NCBI GenBank assembly: GCA_964393405.1
Contig: CAYMTR010000046.1
Span: forward strand, 1-24,422
Direction: 5' to 3'
Length of the DNA: 24,422 bases
Origin: CAYMTR01 sp964393405
GTDB taxonomy: Bacteria; Bacteroidota; Bacteroidia; Bacteroidales; Prolixibacteraceae
How positions within the stretch are numbered: position 1 is the first letter of the stretch; every line of letters starts with the position of its first letter. The translations under genes were made by a program, and so were the position numbers. A model generated the notes under the pieces. It searched no databases. It saw nothing but the letters and a program-made list of their open reading frames with translations, and was not told the origin of the DNA. This document shows, in pieces, positions 23,799-24,422 of this stretch.

Positions 23799-24422
23799 TC
23801 ATTTTTTTTTGGACATGCTACCTCTAAGACTTTTTAATAATGAACTTAAGCCAATCTTCTTATTTAATTCGATCAATGTGTAAATAGCTGAAATAGTGAA
23901 AACAATTGCCCCATAATAGTAACAACCGGGTCGTTTAATAAAATAGGAGATTATAAAAATAGAAGTAACACAAAAAGAACTAATTATGAACCGATTCAGT
24001 GTTGATTTATTATATCTAAATCCATATTTCTTATAAGCCATAAATAAAGTTAAAGCTAACCCCAAAAGATAATTTACTATAAATGAAATACCCAATCCTT
24101 CAAGTCCGTATAAATAATAGCCTAAAATGTTGGAGATAATATCAAAGATCATGGCAATAATCTCTATTGTAGCATATGTTTTCATATCCCCTTTGGCAGG
24201 GAAAATAAATCCTGCCGGCCAAACCAATCCTTTTAGTACGATGCCTAGTACAGTCCAGTTTGCAAAAGCAATTACTCCGAAAAATTCAGATGTATAAAGA
24301 ATTTGAACTATTATGGGCATTGCACCAATTAACAATATTAATATTGGTGTCAATATTAGTAATACCATTTCAGCTTGTTGATTGACTAAATTGTTAACAA
24401 TTGAGTCCTGCTGGTTTACTGC
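23799..24422 (-). CDS. Wzx-type flippase (MATE/MOP family), C-terminal part cut by window edge
   Basis: The last 207 codons of a polytopic membrane protein; the frame is open to the window edge, including codons before the internal methionine at 24368 (ending V-N-Q-Q-A-E-M). At least five hydrophobic segments are visible. The stretch V-L-G-I-V-L-K-G-L-V-W-P-A-G-F-I-F-P-A-K-G, then L-E-G-L-G-I-S-F-I-V-N-Y with a G-Y-Y-L-Y-G loop before it, is typical of the second half of Wzx-like lipid-linked oligosaccharide flippases. Its job would be to move the undecaprenyl-linked repeat unit to the periplasm for the EpsG-like polymerase at 14560-15828. The tail ends in a nine-adenine run coding K-K-K. Most of the gene is outside the window. 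Confidence 0.85.
   Translation of the reverse strand, partial: AVNQQDSIVNNLVNQQAEMVLLILTPILILLIGAMPIIVQILYTSEFFGVIAFANWTVLGIVLKGLVWPAGFIFPAKGDMKTYATIEIIAMIFDIISNILGYYLYGLEGLGISFIVNYLLGLALTLFMAYKKYGFRYNKSTLNRFIISSFCVTSIFIISYFIKRPGCYYYGAIVFTISAIYTLIELNKKIGLSSLLKSLRGSMSKKK

Noticed and set aside
23760..23815. Possible hairpin terminator after the Wzx gene
   Set aside because: The inverted repeat is short, AT-only and imperfect, and the T-run on the plus strand is part of the Wzx coding tail.

Overview
This window is a 24.4 kb piece of a surface-polysaccharide biosynthesis locus (O-antigen, capsule or exopolysaccharide). Every credible gene lies on the minus strand, so the reading order is from high to low coordinates. 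The DNA is clearly AT-rich, ribosome-binding sites of the GGAGG type are mostly absent, and several gene families present are typical of such loci in Bacteroidota (EpsG-like polymerase, NodB-like proteins with an E-S-D-D-W-G-S motif, WbqC, PglC-type initiator). A Bacteroidota host is therefore the best inference; I cannot name a genus. No rRNA, tRNA, CRISPR, insertion sequence or attachment site was seen.

Layout in reading order. (1) 24422-23799: 3' end of a Wzx-type flippase, cut by the window edge. (2) 23588-15864: glycosyltransferase block: a membrane-anchored GT-A-like protein, a GT10 fucosyltransferase, two GT2 enzymes, a tandem duplicated pair of GT4 enzymes, and a divergent GT4-like enzyme. 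(3) 15828-14560: EpsG-like polymerase. (4) 14547-8078: an unusual non-glycosyltransferase block: two tandem NodB-like polysaccharide (de)acetylase homologues, a CapA-type metallophosphatase, an AsnB-type amidotransferase, and an ATP-grasp ligase overlapping asnB by 38 nt. (5) 8041-3008: two more GT4 enzymes, a left-handed beta-helix acyltransferase, an extended-SDR nucleotide-sugar epimerase and a CgeB-like glycosyltransferase. (6) 2969-1: PglC-like initiating phosphoglycosyltransferase, GNAT acyltransferase, WbqC-family protein, PIG-L/LmbE deacetylase, and the start of a PglD/NeuD-like acyltransferase, cut by the other window edge.

Working model (inference): the PglC-like enzyme loads the first sugar phosphate on undecaprenyl phosphate. 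Some of the ten glycosyltransferases extend the repeat unit, Wzx flips it and the EpsG-like protein polymerises it. The acyltransferases, deacetylases, and AsnB/ATP-grasp pair modify sugars, plausibly through N-acyl exchange and amidation or amino-acid decoration of a carboxyl group.

The strongest sequence-level discovery is that the 156-nt spacer between the two duplicated GT4 genes (18169-18324) is a fossil duplication junction. One part resembles the 3' tail of the upstream GT2 gene, and the other resembles the 5' head of the downstream GT gene. The most interesting functional candidate is the CapA / AsnB / ATP-grasp block next to the paired NodB-like proteins.
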